From Lachnoclostridium sp. UBA3262 (lineage in GTDB: Bacteria > Bacillota > Clostridia > Lachnospirales > Lachnospiraceae): DNA of 54,421 nucleotides. The notes below the pieces were generated by a model, which was not told where the DNA came from, ran no database searches, and worked only from the letters and a program-made list of their open reading frames with translations. Made by a program: the position numbers and the translations under genes. This document shows, in pieces, positions 34,441-43,642 of this stretch. The stretch's first letter is position 1. Each line of letters opens with the position of its first letter. The stretch is from the NCBI GenBank assembly GCA_002362575.1, contig DEUM01000050.1, positions 1 through 54,421 of the forward strand, in the 5' to 3' direction.

Positions 34441-36225
34441 ATGGCAGAAAAGAAAGTGCTTTTGACAGCAATCAATGCAAAATACATTCATTCAAATCTG
34501 GCGGTGTACTCGTTAAAGGCAAATGCGGGACAGTACGAACAAAATGTTGAAATATGCGAGTATACAATCAATCACCGGAAGGAAGAGATACTGAGCAGGC
34601 TGTATGAAAAAAAGCCGGAAATAATTGGATTTTCTTGTTATCTCTGGAATATTGAATATGTCTTAGACATTGCAGAGAATCTGAAAAAGGTGCTGCCGGA
34701 GCTGGTCATAATAGCAGGGGGGCCGGAGGTTTCCTACCATCCGGAGGAAATACTGAAGAAAAACAGATGTCTGGATATGATTATGGTAGGGGAGGGAGAG
34801 AGAACCTTCTATGAATATCTGGACTGTATCATCGGCGGGGCAGGCAGATTAGAGGATATTGACGGGCTGGTGTACAGGGAGGAAGGGAAGCTTTCGCGGA
34901 CGAAGCCGAGACAGGGGCTGGATATGGATACGCTGGTATTTCCGTATCGGAATGTGTCGGGGGCGGAGAACCGGATTCTTTACTATGAAAGTATGCGTGG
35001 CTGCCCATTTTCCTGCAGCTATTGTTTATCTTCCGTGGAAAAGAGCGTGAGAATAAAGAGCTTTGAAAAGACGCAGAAAGAGCTGGACTTTTTTCTTGAA
35101 AACCGGGTGCCGCAGGTCAAATTTGTTGACCGGACATTTAACTGCAATCATGAATATGCTTACCGGATATGGAAGTATATCGGGGAGCAGGATAATGGGG
35201 TGACAAATTTTCATTTCGAAATTGGCGGCGACCTTTTGAGGGAGGAAGATTTTAAACTGTTTCGCGCATTTCGTCCGGGACTTGTACAGTTTGAAATCGG
35301 AGTACAGTCAACAAACCCGGATACCATTCGGGCAATCCGCCGGACAATGAATCTTGCGGTACTAAGTGAAAATATAAAGAAGGTTCGCGACGGACACAAT
35401 ATCCATGAACATCTGGATTTGATAGCAGGGCTTCCTTTTGAGGACTTTGAGAGCTTTCGAAATTCGTTTAACGATGTCTACGCAATGAGGCCGAATCAGT
35501 TACAGCTCGGTTTTCTGAAGGTGCTGGACGGCTCTTATATGAATGAGGAAAAGGAGCATTACGGCATTGTATATAGCAGTCAGCCGCCGTATGAGGTGCT
35601 CTCCACGAAGTGGCTTTCCTACGAAGATATTTTGGAGCTGAAGCAGATAGAGGAAATGGTGGAGGTGTATTATAACAGTTTCCAGTTTGCGGCGACAATG
35701 GCGTATCTGCAGCGGTATTTTGAATCGGCATTTGATATGTACCGTGAGATAGGAAAATATTATAAAGAGAATGGGTTATTTGATAAAAAGCACAGCCGTT
35801 TCAACCGATATGAAATTCTCTGGGAGTTCGCACTCGGCCGGCCGGGTATACAGGCAGAGGAGCTGAGAGAGACGCTTACCTTTGATTTATTTAGCAGGGA
35901 TTATGTCAAGAATCCGCCGGATTTTGTCAGGGAGAGGACGGAGGATATGAAAAAAAGAATCCGTCTGTTTTTTGACAGGGAGTGCGAAAAGAAAACGGTT
36001 ATCCGCGGGTATGACGGACTGGTAACGAAACAGCTTTATAATATGCTGTATGTGGATTGCTTTACAATGGATATGGAAATGCTGATAGAGACGGGCAGGG
36101 TGGAAAAAAGGGAACCGTTTTATCTGATATTTGATTATCGGAAACGGAATCCGCTTGACCATTCGGCAGCAGTCGTGCGATTGACAAAAGAAATTGAGGG
36201 GGAAACAGAAAGTGAAAAAAATTAG
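34441..36225 (+). CDS. B12-binding-domain radical SAM protein (DUF4080 type)
   Basis: A 594-residue protein. An N-terminal cobalamin-binding-like Rossmann domain (KVLLTAINAKYIHSNLAVY, IIAGGPEVSYHPE) precedes a radical SAM barrel with CPFSCSYC (CxxxCxxC), FEIGVQSTN and HLDLIAGLPFE. A C-terminal DUF4080 region follows (to 594). Related enzymes perform radical methylation or ring contraction; the substrate is unknown. Two upstream starts (ATG34369 and a TTG) exist; ATG34441 is chosen because homology begins there, though its ribosome site is poor. The gene overlaps nth by 14 bases. Confidence 0.85.
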   Translation: MAEKKVLLTAINAKYIHSNLAVYSLKANAGQYEQNVEICEYTINHRKEEILSRLYEKKPEIIGFSCYLWNIEYVLDIAENLKKVLPELVIIAGGPEVSYHPEEILKKNRCLDMIMVGEGERTFYEYLDCIIGGAGRLEDIDGLVYREEGKLSRTKPRQGLDMDTLVFPYRNVSGAENRILYYESMRGCPFSCSYCLSSVEKSVRIKSFEKTQKELDFFLENRVPQVKFVDRTFNCNHEYAYRIWKYIGEQDNGVTNFHFEIGGDLLREEDFKLFRAFRPGLVQFEIGVQSTNPDTIRAIRRTMNLAVLSENIKKVRDGHNIHEHLDLIAGLPFEDFESFRNSFNDVYAMRPNQLQLGFLKVLDGSYMNEEKEHYGIVYSSQPPYEVLSTKWLSYEDILELKQIEEMVEVYYNSFQFAATMAYLQRYFESAFDMYREIGKYYKENGLFDKKHSRFNRYEILWEFALGRPGIQAEELRETLTFDLFSRDYVKNPPDFVRERTEDMKKRIRLFFDRECEKKTVIRGYDGLVTKQLYNMLYVDCFTMDMEMLIETGRVEKREPFYLIFDYRKRNPLDHSAAVVRLTKEIEGETESEKN

Positions 36226-36859
36226 CGCAAAAGAGAAAGCGCGGGTGGAGGAAATTCTCAGGCGGCTGGATGAACATTATACGACCGATTATAAGTGTTA
36301 TCTGAATTATGAAACACCGTGGCAGCTTTTGATTGCTACTATACTGAGCGCACAGTGTACGGACGCCAGAGTCAATCTGGTGACGAAGGATTTATTTGTG
36401 AAATATCCTACGCTCGAAGCGTTTGCCGGGGCGGGGCAGGCAGAGCTGGAGAAAGATATCCACTCGACCGGTTTCTATAAAAACAAGGCAAAAAATATTA
36501 TTGCCTGTGCGCAGAAACTGCTGCACGAATTTGGCGGGGAAGTGCCGCGGGGAATTGAGGAACTGACGAGCCTTGCCGGGGTTGGAAGAAAGACGGCAAA
36601 TGTGATTCGCGGAAATGTTTATCATGAGCCAAGCGTAGTAGTAGATACCCATGTGAAACGAATCAGCCGGAAGCTTGGCTTGGCAAAAGAAAAAGAGCCG
36701 GAAAAAATTGAAAGGGAACTGATGGAGATACTGCCGGAAGACCATTGGATTTTATACAATATACAGATTATTACCCATGGAAGGGGTCTATGTACGGCGA
36801 AGAATCCTCAATGCGAAAACTGCTTTTTGAGGGATTTGTGCCGCGAAGCAGATGCCTAG
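36212..36859 (+). CDS. nth: endonuclease III
   Basis: Bifunctional DNA glycosylase/AP lyase that removes oxidised pyrimidines. The 215-residue protein has the helix-hairpin-helix LAGVGRKTANVI with catalytic Lys, the catalytic Asp in VVVDTHVKRISRKLGL, and the four-cysteine 4Fe-4S loop (C...CENCFLRDLC) at the C-terminus. GTG36212 follows GAGGGGG. The stop codon shares CTAG with the stop of the convergent gene at 36856. Confidence 0.96.
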   Translation: MKKISAKEKARVEEILRRLDEHYTTDYKCYLNYETPWQLLIATILSAQCTDARVNLVTKDLFVKYPTLEAFAGAGQAELEKDIHSTGFYKNKAKNIIACAQKLLHEFGGEVPRGIEELTSLAGVGRKTANVIRGNVYHEPSVVVDTHVKRISRKLGLAKEKEPEKIERELMEILPEDHWILYNIQIITHGRGLCTAKNPQCENCFLRDLCREADA

Positions 36860-37473
36860 CGGTAGGAGGCGAGTACTTCACGGAGCATGTCTGCAATGGA
36901 ATTTTTCCGCGGATGGCTGCCGGCTTCGATTTCGGTAATCATATCAGAAATTTTACCGGGCTGGTCCATTTTCAGGTAAAGTTTTGCCAGCTCTGTGTAG
37001 TCTGCGATTTTCATGGAACCGTAGCGCAGGGCAAGCAGATAGGTATCTCTTGCTTCCTCGAAAAAGCCGGAGTCCGTATAAATTCTGGCTAAATTTGAAA
37101 GACTGATTAAGAAATTATTAAAATTTTCGTCATAATCGGATAATGTCTTGAAATTTCCGACGCCATATGCTAACTTTAAATCTGTATTAGAATACTTGGA
37201 CAAATCAATCATCGGTTCCTTAATTTGCTTTCGTATTTGTCCGATACAATGAATAATGGCGTCATCCGATGTGACGGCGGCTGGAATTTCCGATTCGTCT
37301 ATTGTCAGTAGTGGCAGATGGGAAATATCCTTTTTTCTGGTACGGTTTGCTTCTTCCTCCCGTGCCCAGAATTCCTGAGTTGCAGTTTGTTCCGTTTTTC
37401 GGGCTTTGCGGCTTTCGTAAAACAACCAGCCGATGAAAATAAAGGTACAAATAAGTATTACTAATATATACAT
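36856..37473 (-). CDS. membrane-anchored TPR-type protein, function unknown
   Basis: A 205-residue protein: one N-terminal membrane helix (about residues 2-18) followed by a basic stretch and a cytoplasmic helical domain with TPR character (LSNLARIYTDSGFFEEARDT, YTELAKLYLKMDQPGKISDM). AAGGATG precedes the ATG on the reverse strand. It is divergent from the 30-residue peptide gene, with only 32 bases between them, and converges on nth. No function is known. Confidence 0.8.
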   Translation of the reverse strand: MYILVILICTFIFIGWLFYESRKARKTEQTATQEFWAREEEANRTRKKDISHLPLLTIDESEIPAAVTSDDAIIHCIGQIRKQIKEPMIDLSKYSNTDLKLAYGVGNFKTLSDYDENFNNFLISLSNLARIYTDSGFFEEARDTYLLALRYGSMKIADYTELAKLYLKMDQPGKISDMITEIEAGSHPRKNSIADMLREVLASYR

Positions 37474-37505
37474 ACTGACATCCTTTCAGAAAGGGGGAAC
37501 TTTCT

Positions 37506-37598
37506 ATGTTTAATCGAAAAAAGCAACGTTTGGTTGCAGCAGTTATTTGCGGTATTCTTATATTTGCTATGGTGATAGGGTTAGTTGCAAGCATGTAA
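37506..37598 (+). CDS. 30-residue single-pass membrane peptide
   Basis: ATG37506 is nine bases after AAGGGGG. The peptide starts MFNRKKQR and continues as one hydrophobic helix (AAVICGILIFAMVIGLV) ending SM. This positive-inside anchor with almost no exposed part resembles small Clostridia membrane peptides of unknown role. It is divergent from the TPR membrane protein and upstream of the VanW gene. Confidence 0.65.
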   Translation: MFNRKKQRLVAAVICGILIFAMVIGLVASM

Positions 37599-37710
37599 CT
37601 TTTCTCTCCATATAGTGTAATACAGGATTGTGAAATGCGCAAGTATGTGGTACAATGAACATTATTTTTATAGTGAGATAATAGACAAGAGGTAAATGGA
37701 GGCATAAATT

Positions 37711-39234
37711 TTGAGAAAGATAAGAATATGGCCGGCGATTATAGTTATTGCAATTATGCTCTTGCTGATAGGGGCTTACGTTTGCGGAACATATATGATG
37801 GTAAGGCCGGATGATGACAAAATCTGTGAAGGCGTTTATGTGGAATCTGTAAATATCAGCGGTATGACAAAGGAACAGGCAGAGGAAGCGGTAAATGGAT
37901 ATATAGCCGGGCTGGTGGCCAGAACATTAGAGGTAGACGTCAATGGGAAAATTATCAGTACCTCCCTGTCGGAGCTGGGTTATCAATGCGATGCCGGAGA
38001 CTGCATTGCACAGGCGATGAAGGTTGGCAAGGAAGGGAATCTGTTCAGCAATTATGCAAAGATAAAAGAGGTTGAGGCAGAGCATGTAGTATATAATCTG
38101 CAGTTTTCCTACTCGGACAAAAAGCTGAATAAATTCATTAAAAATAAATGTGCAAAAGAATGTACGAGTGCCAAAAATTCAAAAATAAAAATGAAAAATG
38201 GCAGGCTGACCTATACAAAATCCAGAAAAGGAATTGGCATTGATGTTGCGACGACGGCGGAGAGCATTAAGAAGGCGCTGAAGGAGCAGGAGAAACAGGA
38301 TACCGTTCAGGCAAAAGCGGTTGTTACGATGCAGGAGCCGACAGTGACAAAGGAACTGGCGTCCCGGTGCAAAGATAAAATCGGAAGTTTTTCTACCCGG
38401 TTTAATGCCGGAAATGTAAGCCGTTCCCGCAATGTTGCAAATGCGGCACGTCTTATCAATACGACAGTGATTTATCCGGGCGAGACATTTTCTGTCCATG
38501 ATACGATTTCTCCTTTGACAGAGGATAATGGGTATTATGCAGCACCGTCTTACAACAACGGACAGGTGGTGGATTCCATCGGCGGAGGCGTCTGTCAGGT
38601 TTCTACGACACTGTACAATGCGGTATTGCGTTCGGAGCTGGAGGTTGTTGAACGCAGCCCTCACTCTATGGCGGTAACATATGTAGAGCCATCTATGGAT
38701 GCGGCGATTGCCGGAGATTATAAAGATTTTAAATTTAAGAATAATACAGAAGTTCCGGTTTATATTGAAGGCGGCACATATTCAGGGACGATTTTCTTTA
38801 ACATATATGGAGAGGAAACGAGAAGCAGCGACCGCAAGGTTGAATTTGAATCTGAAGTGACGCAGGAGATTCAGCCGGGAGCAGATAAGGTTACGGTTGA
38901 CAAGACAAAACCGGCAAACTATACAAAGGTAACACAGGAGGCACATATTGGATATAAAGCGGTCCTGTGGAAGATTGTCACGGAAAACGGTAAGAGAAAG
39001 AAAACGCAGGTCAACAGCAGCACATATCAGCCGTCTCCGAAATATGTAATAAAAGGAGGGGCGAAGGCGACGCCGAAGCCTACGAAAAAGCCGAAAGATA
39101 AAAAGGATAAAGACAAAGATAAGTCGAAGGATAAAGCAACTCCTACACCGAAGGCAAAAGAAACGTCTGGAAAGGGAAAGACGGATACGAAGGTAACGCC
39201 GGCTCCGACCAGTGTTCCGGCGGCAGAGGAATAA
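37711..39234 (+). CDS. VanW family cell-surface protein
   Basis: A 507-residue protein anchored by an N-terminal helix (about residues 6-30). It contains a peptidoglycan-binding-like domain (PG_binding_4, about 90-200), the VanW domain (about 220-350; NVANAARLINTTVIYPGETFS-type region, SIGGGVCQVSTTLYNAVL, ERSPHS) and a G5-like segment (about 385-445). The tail is low complexity, rich in Lys, Asp, Thr and Pro. VanW proteins are found in vancomycin clusters but are mainly wall-associated proteins of unknown activity; no van genes are near. TTG37711 follows ATGGAGG. Confidence 0.9.
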   Translation: MRKIRIWPAIIVIAIMLLLIGAYVCGTYMMVRPDDDKICEGVYVESVNISGMTKEQAEEAVNGYIAGLVARTLEVDVNGKIISTSLSELGYQCDAGDCIAQAMKVGKEGNLFSNYAKIKEVEAEHVVYNLQFSYSDKKLNKFIKNKCAKECTSAKNSKIKMKNGRLTYTKSRKGIGIDVATTAESIKKALKEQEKQDTVQAKAVVTMQEPTVTKELASRCKDKIGSFSTRFNAGNVSRSRNVANAARLINTTVIYPGETFSVHDTISPLTEDNGYYAAPSYNNGQVVDSIGGGVCQVSTTLYNAVLRSELEVVERSPHSMAVTYVEPSMDAAIAGDYKDFKFKNNTEVPVYIEGGTYSGTIFFNIYGEETRSSDRKVEFESEVTQEIQPGADKVTVDKTKPANYTKVTQEAHIGYKAVLWKIVTENGKRKKTQVNSSTYQPSPKYVIKGGAKATPKPTKKPKDKKDKDKDKSKDKATPTPKAKETSGKGKTDTKVTPAPTSVPAAEE

Positions 39235-39286
39235 TAGGAGACAGGCAAGAAAAACAGCAGGAGCAGGAAAGGGTACGGACATAGAC

Positions 39287-40267
39287 ATGAAAACAGGCAA
39301 GATACCGGAAAATGTGTTAAAACGTTCCGTTTTAAAAAAGCTGACGGTAAAGAGACCGGAGGTTCTTGTTCATTCCGGGATTGGAGAGGACTGCAGTGTT
39401 TTGCAGGCAGGGAATGATGCGATTGTACTTTCCACAGATCCGATTACTGGGACGGCAAAGGATATCGGAAAGCTGGCATTTCATGTGACGGCAAATGATA
39501 TTGCTTCTTCGGGAGCGGAATTAATCGGGATTCTGCTGACAATCATTTTTCCTCCGGACAGCAGTGAGGAAGAATTAAAGGAAATTATGTCGGATGTGTC
39601 GGAACTGGCAGAGGCACATCAGGTTGAGATTTTGGGAGGGCATACGGAAGTATCAGCAGCAGTAAAACAAACGCTGGTATCGGTAACGGGAGTCGGGAGA
39701 ATTGCCGAAGAGAGGCTGGTGACAACAGGTGGCTTGAAGGCAGGCCATGATATTGTTGTGACAAAGTGGATTGGGCTGGAGGGAACTTCCATTTTAGCGA
39801 AAGAAAAGGAAGTGGAGCTAGCAGAGAGGCTTCCTTTAGATATGGTGGAAACAGCAAAGAGTTTTGACCGTTACCTCAGTGTGGTACCGGACAGCCGTGT
39901 TGCCATGGAAGTTGGCGTATCCGCAATGCACGATGTTACAGAGGGTGGCATTTTCGGAGCTCTCTGGGAGATGGCCTCCGCCTCTGGCGTCGGGCTGGAA
40001 ATAGATTTAAAAAGGATACCGGTTCGCCAGGAAACGATAGAGGTATGCGAAGTATTTGACATCAATCCCTATATGCTTATCTCCAGCGGGGCTATGCTGA
40101 TAGGGACGCCGCACGGAAGCTGTCTTATCGAGAAGCTGAAACGTGCGGGGATTCATGGAGCCGTTGTCGGATGTGCAACAGCGGGGAAAGACAGGGTTGT
40201 TTTGAACGGTGAGGAGAGGAGATTTCTCGAACCGCCAAAGACCGATGAATTATTTCGGGTATTGTAG
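39287..40267 (+). CDS. AIR synthase-related protein (HypE/PurM-like)
   Basis: A 326-residue protein of the PurM superfamily: EDCSVLQAGNDAIVLSTDPI and HVTANDIASSGAELIGI (AIRS N-terminal fold), then EILGGHTEVS and a C-terminal domain with MHDVTEGGIFGALWEMA. It resembles hydrogenase maturation factor HypE, but no hyp genes are nearby and HypE's C-terminal Cys (PRIC motif) is absent, so it is likely a paralogue of unknown substrate. ATG39287 was preferred; the frame extends upstream into the vanW-type gene. Confidence 0.83.
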   Translation: MKTGKIPENVLKRSVLKKLTVKRPEVLVHSGIGEDCSVLQAGNDAIVLSTDPITGTAKDIGKLAFHVTANDIASSGAELIGILLTIIFPPDSSEEELKEIMSDVSELAEAHQVEILGGHTEVSAAVKQTLVSVTGVGRIAEERLVTTGGLKAGHDIVVTKWIGLEGTSILAKEKEVELAERLPLDMVETAKSFDRYLSVVPDSRVAMEVGVSAMHDVTEGGIFGALWEMASASGVGLEIDLKRIPVRQETIEVCEVFDINPYMLISSGAMLIGTPHGSCLIEKLKRAGIHGAVVGCATAGKDRVVLNGEERRFLEPPKTDELFRVL

Positions 40268-40300
40268 ATAAGATAGAGGATTGGAGGTTGGTTTGAGAGA

Positions 40301-40786
40301 ATGAGAGAGAGAATTTTAAGCCATATATCGAAAGACGGAAAGCTGTCGACAGAGGACCTTGCAGCGATGCTGTCGGCGACGCCGGAGGAAATCCGGGCTG
40401 AAATCGAGGCAATGGAAAAAGAAGGAATTATATGTGGGTATCCGACATTGATTAACTGGGATAAGACAGATTGTGAGCGGGTAACAGCATTGATTGAAGT
40501 AAAGGTTACGCCGGAACGTGGCAGGGGATTTGACAAGCTGGCGGAACGTATTTACCAGTTTGAGGAGGTTGAGAGCGTTTACCTGATGAGCGGTGGTTTT
40601 GATTTGACTGTTATTATTGACGGGCGGAGTATGAAAGAGGTTGCCCGTTTTGTTTCTACAAAGCTGGCGCCGATGGAGTCGGTTATGAGCACCGCCACAT
40701 ATTTTGTTATGAAAAAGTATAAAGAACACGGTCTTCCTTTGGTAGAGAAGAAAACCGATGATGAAAGGCAGTTGATTACACCATGA
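40301..40786 (+). CDS. Lrp/AsnC family transcriptional regulator
   Basis: A 161-residue protein: an N-terminal helix-turn-helix (SHISKDGKLSTEDLAAML, EIRAEIEAMEKEGIICGY) and a C-terminal RAM ligand domain (VEVSVYLMSGGFDLTVII-like core; here VESVYLMSGGFDLTVII). It probably senses an amino acid and controls its own operon. Its stop overlaps the aminotransferase start (ATGA), the usual arrangement of this pair in Clostridia. Confidence 0.92.
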   Translation: MRERILSHISKDGKLSTEDLAAMLSATPEEIRAEIEAMEKEGIICGYPTLINWDKTDCERVTALIEVKVTPERGRGFDKLAERIYQFEEVESVYLMSGGFDLTVIIDGRSMKEVARFVSTKLAPMESVMSTATYFVMKKYKEHGLPLVEKKTDDERQLITP

Positions 40787-41940
40787 GAAATCCCTTATCA
40801 AAGTTAGTGACAGAACTTGAACCTTCCGGCATACGGCGGTTTTTTGATATGGCGAGCACGATGAAAAATGTGATATCGTTAGGTGTGGGCGAGCCGGATT
40901 TTGATACGCCGTGGCATGTCCGCGAAGAGGGCATCTATTCGTTGGAAAAAGGCAGGACTTTTTACACTTCAAATGCAGGCCTGCAGGAATTAAAGGAAGA
41001 AATCTGTAAATATTTAAAGAGACGTTTTTCTCTTTCGTACATAGATAAGCAGATACTGGTAACTGTAGGGGGAAGTGAGGCGATTGACGTCGGACTCCGT
41101 GCTATGCTGAATCCGGGGGATGAGGTTATCATTCCGGAGCCTTGCTTTGTGGCATATCTGCCGTGTGTCAAAATGGCAGGGGGTGTTCCGGTCAGACTGC
41201 CGCTGGAGGAAAAGGACGGTTTTAAGCTGACAAAGAAAAAACTGTTATCTGCAATTACGGATAAAACAAAAATTGTGATTCTTCCTTTTCCTAATAATCC
41301 GACGGGGGCGGTTATGACGGCGGAGGAGCTGCAGATTATTGCGGATATTATTAAGGAGAGAGACCTTTTTGTCTTATCGGATGAGATTTATTCTGAGCTG
41401 ACTTACGAGAGAAAGCATGTATCCATAGCTTCCCTGCCGGGTATGGCAGAACGGACGGTTGTTATCAATGGGTTTTCCAAATCCTATGCTATGACGGGCT
41501 GGCGCATTGGTTATGCGGCGGGACCGGAGGAGATTATTAAACAGATGATAAAGATACATCAGTATGTTATCATGTGTGCTCCGACGACAAGCCAGTATGC
41601 AGCGGTAGAGGCGCTTCAGAACGGGGACAGCGATATTGCCCGGATGAGGGAGAGTTATGATGCCAGACGGCGTTTCCTTGTGAAGGAACTAAATGATATG
41701 GGAATTCCGTGTTCCATGCCGCAGGGGGCTTTTTATGTATTTCCGAATATCAGCCGTTTCGGAATGAATTCAGAGGAGTTTGCAACGAAGCTTTTGAATC
41801 AGGAGGGGGTAGCGGTTGTTCCGGGTTCAGCATTTGGGGACTCAGGAGATGGTTTTCTGAGAATTTCATATGCGTATTCAATTGAAAGTCTCAAGGTTGC
41901 ATTGGAAAAGATTCAGAAATTTATAGACACCATTTCATAA
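40783..41940 (+). CDS. class I/II aminotransferase (PLP)
   Basis: A 385-residue fold-type I aminotransferase. VGEPDFDTPWHV, PNNPTGAV, SDEIYSEL and the Schiff-base lysine in GFSKSYAMTGWRIGY are visible, with the C-terminal FLRISYAYS arginine. It is close to PatA/aspartate-type aminotransferases; the amino-group donor is not fixed by sequence. It overlaps the Lrp-type regulator by four bases, suggesting that both serve one amino acid pathway. Confidence 0.92.
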   Translation: MRNPLSKLVTELEPSGIRRFFDMASTMKNVISLGVGEPDFDTPWHVREEGIYSLEKGRTFYTSNAGLQELKEEICKYLKRRFSLSYIDKQILVTVGGSEAIDVGLRAMLNPGDEVIIPEPCFVAYLPCVKMAGGVPVRLPLEEKDGFKLTKKKLLSAITDKTKIVILPFPNNPTGAVMTAEELQIIADIIKERDLFVLSDEIYSELTYERKHVSIASLPGMAERTVVINGFSKSYAMTGWRIGYAAGPEEIIKQMIKIHQYVIMCAPTTSQYAAVEALQNGDSDIARMRESYDARRRFLVKELNDMGIPCSMPQGAFYVFPNISRFGMNSEEFATKLLNQEGVAVVPGSAFGDSGDGFLRISYAYSIESLKVALEKIQKFIDTIS

Positions 41941-42024
41941 ATATGCTATTATATAGATAGTTAGGTACTTTTATGGTTCGGTTGTACATAGAGCCAACAC
42001 AATTTTTTCAAAGGAGAGAGAAAC

Positions 42025-42501
42025 ATGGCAACATTAAATGCTGAACATATCAATCCTTTCCTTATGGCTGCCAAAAAAGTTATGCAAGACATGTGTTTTG
42101 TCGAAGTGGGTATTCAGAAGCCCGTTTTGAAAAAGGCCGCTTTTGAGTCCGATAGCTGGGTAATCATTATAGGTGTTACGGGGGAAATGCGTGGTCAGGT
42201 ACTGATTGCAATGTCAGGAAAGAGTGCTTGCAGTGTGGCATCCAAAATGTGTATGATGGAAGTATCCCAGATAGATGATTTTGCAGCTAGTGCACTGAGT
42301 GAGCTGGGAAATATGATTATGGGAAACGCAGCAACTGTTTTTTCGTCAAATGGAGTAGGTATTGATATTACACCGCCGACTTTATCAAATGGTAAGGTCA
42401 GCTTTTCTTCGGCCTATGCTAAGACACTTTGTGTTCCGATGACTATGAATGGAGAAAATTGTATTGAGTTATTCCTTGCTTTGAGACAGGAAGATTGTTA
42501 A
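42025..42501 (+). CDS. cheX: chemotaxis protein CheX
   Basis: A 158-residue phosphatase-type protein that dephosphorylates CheY-P in motile bacteria. The CheX active motif ExxNxxxGN is seen as ELGNMIMGN near residue 93. GGAGAG lies upstream of the ATG. No other chemotaxis or flagellar gene is in the window, so it may serve a remote chemosensory or a non-motility system. The next gene starts two bases later. Confidence 0.87.
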   Translation: MATLNAEHINPFLMAAKKVMQDMCFVEVGIQKPVLKKAAFESDSWVIIIGVTGEMRGQVLIAMSGKSACSVASKMCMMEVSQIDDFAASALSELGNMIMGNAATVFSSNGVGIDITPPTLSNGKVSFSSAYAKTLCVPMTMNGENCIELFLALRQEDC

Positions 42502-42503
42502 AT

Positions 42504-43010
42504 ATGTTAAATATAGTTTTATTGGAGCCGGAGATACCAGCGAATACAGGAAATATTGGGCGAACCTGTGTTGCTGCGGGAGCGAGGCTCCATTTAATTG
42601 AACCGATGGGGTTTCAAATTAATGAAAAACAGGTAAAGAGGGCGGGACTTGATTATTGGGATAAATTAGATTATACCATTTATGACAATTATTCGGATTT
42701 TATAGATAAGAATCCGGGAGCGAAGATTTATATGGCAACGACAAAAGCGAAACATGTATACAGTGATGTACTTTATGAGGAGAACTGTTATATTATGTTT
42801 GGCAAGGAGAGTGCCGGTATACCTGAAGATATATTAGTAGAGCATGAGGAGGAGACGATACGGATTCCTATGTTCGGCGATATACGTTCCCTGAATCTTG
42901 GCAATTCAGTGGCAATTGTTCTGTATGAAGCGCTTCGGCAACATCATTTTCAGGACTTGAATAAAATCGGACATTTGCATCATACAAAATGGAAAGATGG
43001 TACGATATAG
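42504..43010 (+). CDS. trmL: tRNA (cytidine(34)-2'-O)-methyltransferase TrmL
   Basis: A SPOUT-knot methyltransferase of 168 residues that methylates the wobble ribose of tRNA-Leu. Visible are LEPEIPANTGNIGRTC, FGKESAGIPEDIL and the C-terminal knot IPMFGDIRSLNLGNSVAIVL. ATG42504 has AGGAAG ten bases upstream; a TTG at 42495 overlaps cheX. A strong terminator follows the stop at once. Confidence 0.95.
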   Translation: MLNIVLLEPEIPANTGNIGRTCVAAGARLHLIEPMGFQINEKQVKRAGLDYWDKLDYTIYDNYSDFIDKNPGAKIYMATTKAKHVYSDVLYEENCYIMFGKESAGIPEDILVEHEEETIRIPMFGDIRSLNLGNSVAIVLYEALRQHHFQDLNKIGHLHHTKWKDGTI

Positions 43011-43055
43011 AAAATTTTCTGTTCCGGAATAAAGTCAAGAACAGAAAATTTTTTT
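43011..43055 (+). terminator. terminator of the cheX-trmL transcript
   Basis: AAAATTTTCTGTTC (43011-43024) pairs with GAACAGAAAATTTT (43039-43052), followed by T-rich sequence. Confidence 0.9.
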
Positions 43056-43071
43056 ATTTTTTCAAAAAAAA

Positions 43072-43098
43072 TGCAACATTTTGGCGAGCTCATTCGTT
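43072..43098 (+). promoter_or_regulatory. ECF-type promoter, probably autoregulated
   Basis: TGCAACATTTT (-35 like, from 43072) and CGTT (43095-43098) are separated by 17 bases after TGCAAC, matching the AAC/CGT pattern of ECF sigma promoters, just upstream of the sigma gene. Confidence 0.6.
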
Positions 43099-43123
43099 TT
43101 GTTATTAGAAAGGGGACAGATTC

Positions 43124-43642
43124 ATGATTGATGTGGCATCAAATCCATCGGACGCAGTGGAAACAGCAATGAATCTCTTTGGAAACGATATATTTCGGCT
43201 TGCGTTTTCGTACATGAAAAGAAAGGAAGACGCGGAGGACATTGTTCAGGATGTTCTAGTGCGTTTTATGCAGTCGGAAAATATATTTGAAGACGGAGAG
43301 CAGATGAAGGCATGGCTACTTCGTGTGGCAGCGAATGTATGCAAGGATTATTTAAAAGCGTCAGAACGAAAAAAGGTTGTGGCATTGCCGGAGGGGTATG
43401 AAACAGTTGCTTCCGATGAAGCGATACCGGAGGGAGAAAGCGAGGTACTGGCGGCTGTAATGGCATTGCCGGAAAAATACCGGAGTGTCATTCACTTATA
43501 TTATTATCAGGAATACAGCACAAAAGAGATTGCAGAAATTCTTGAAAAGAAAGAGGCGACAATACGTTCGCTTCTTAAGCGCGGGCGGGAGAGATTAGAA
43601 AAAATGATGAAAGGAGATGATGGTTATGCAAAAAGAGTATAA
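43124..43642 (+). CDS. ECF RNA polymerase sigma factor
   Basis: A 172-residue sigma-70 of the extracytoplasmic-function type: region 2 (about residues 15-75; AFSYMKRKEDAEDIVQDVLV, MKAWLLRVAANVCKDYLK) and region 4 (about 115-165; YRSVIHLYYYQEYSTKEIAE, TIRSLLKRGRERL). It is encoded with a membrane anti-sigma-like protein whose start overlaps its end, and an ECF-like promoter precedes it. Its stimulus is unknown. Confidence 0.95.
   Translation: MIDVASNPSDAVETAMNLFGNDIFRLAFSYMKRKEDAEDIVQDVLVRFMQSENIFEDGEQMKAWLLRVAANVCKDYLKASERKKVVALPEGYETVASDEAIPEGESEVLAAVMALPEKYRSVIHLYYYQEYSTKEIAEILEKKEATIRSLLKRGRERLEKMMKGDDGYAKRV

Noticed and set aside
36745..37092. Forward 115-residue frame overlapping the TPR membrane gene
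   Set aside because: Antisense to the better supported reverse gene with ribosome site and membrane anchor.
37711..39234. Vancomycin resistance
   Set aside because: A VanW domain alone is common in Firmicutes; no vanHAX, vanG, vanRS or similar gene is near.
39287..40267. True HypE hydrogenase maturation protein
   Set aside because: The C-terminal Cys of HypE is lacking and no other hyp gene is present.
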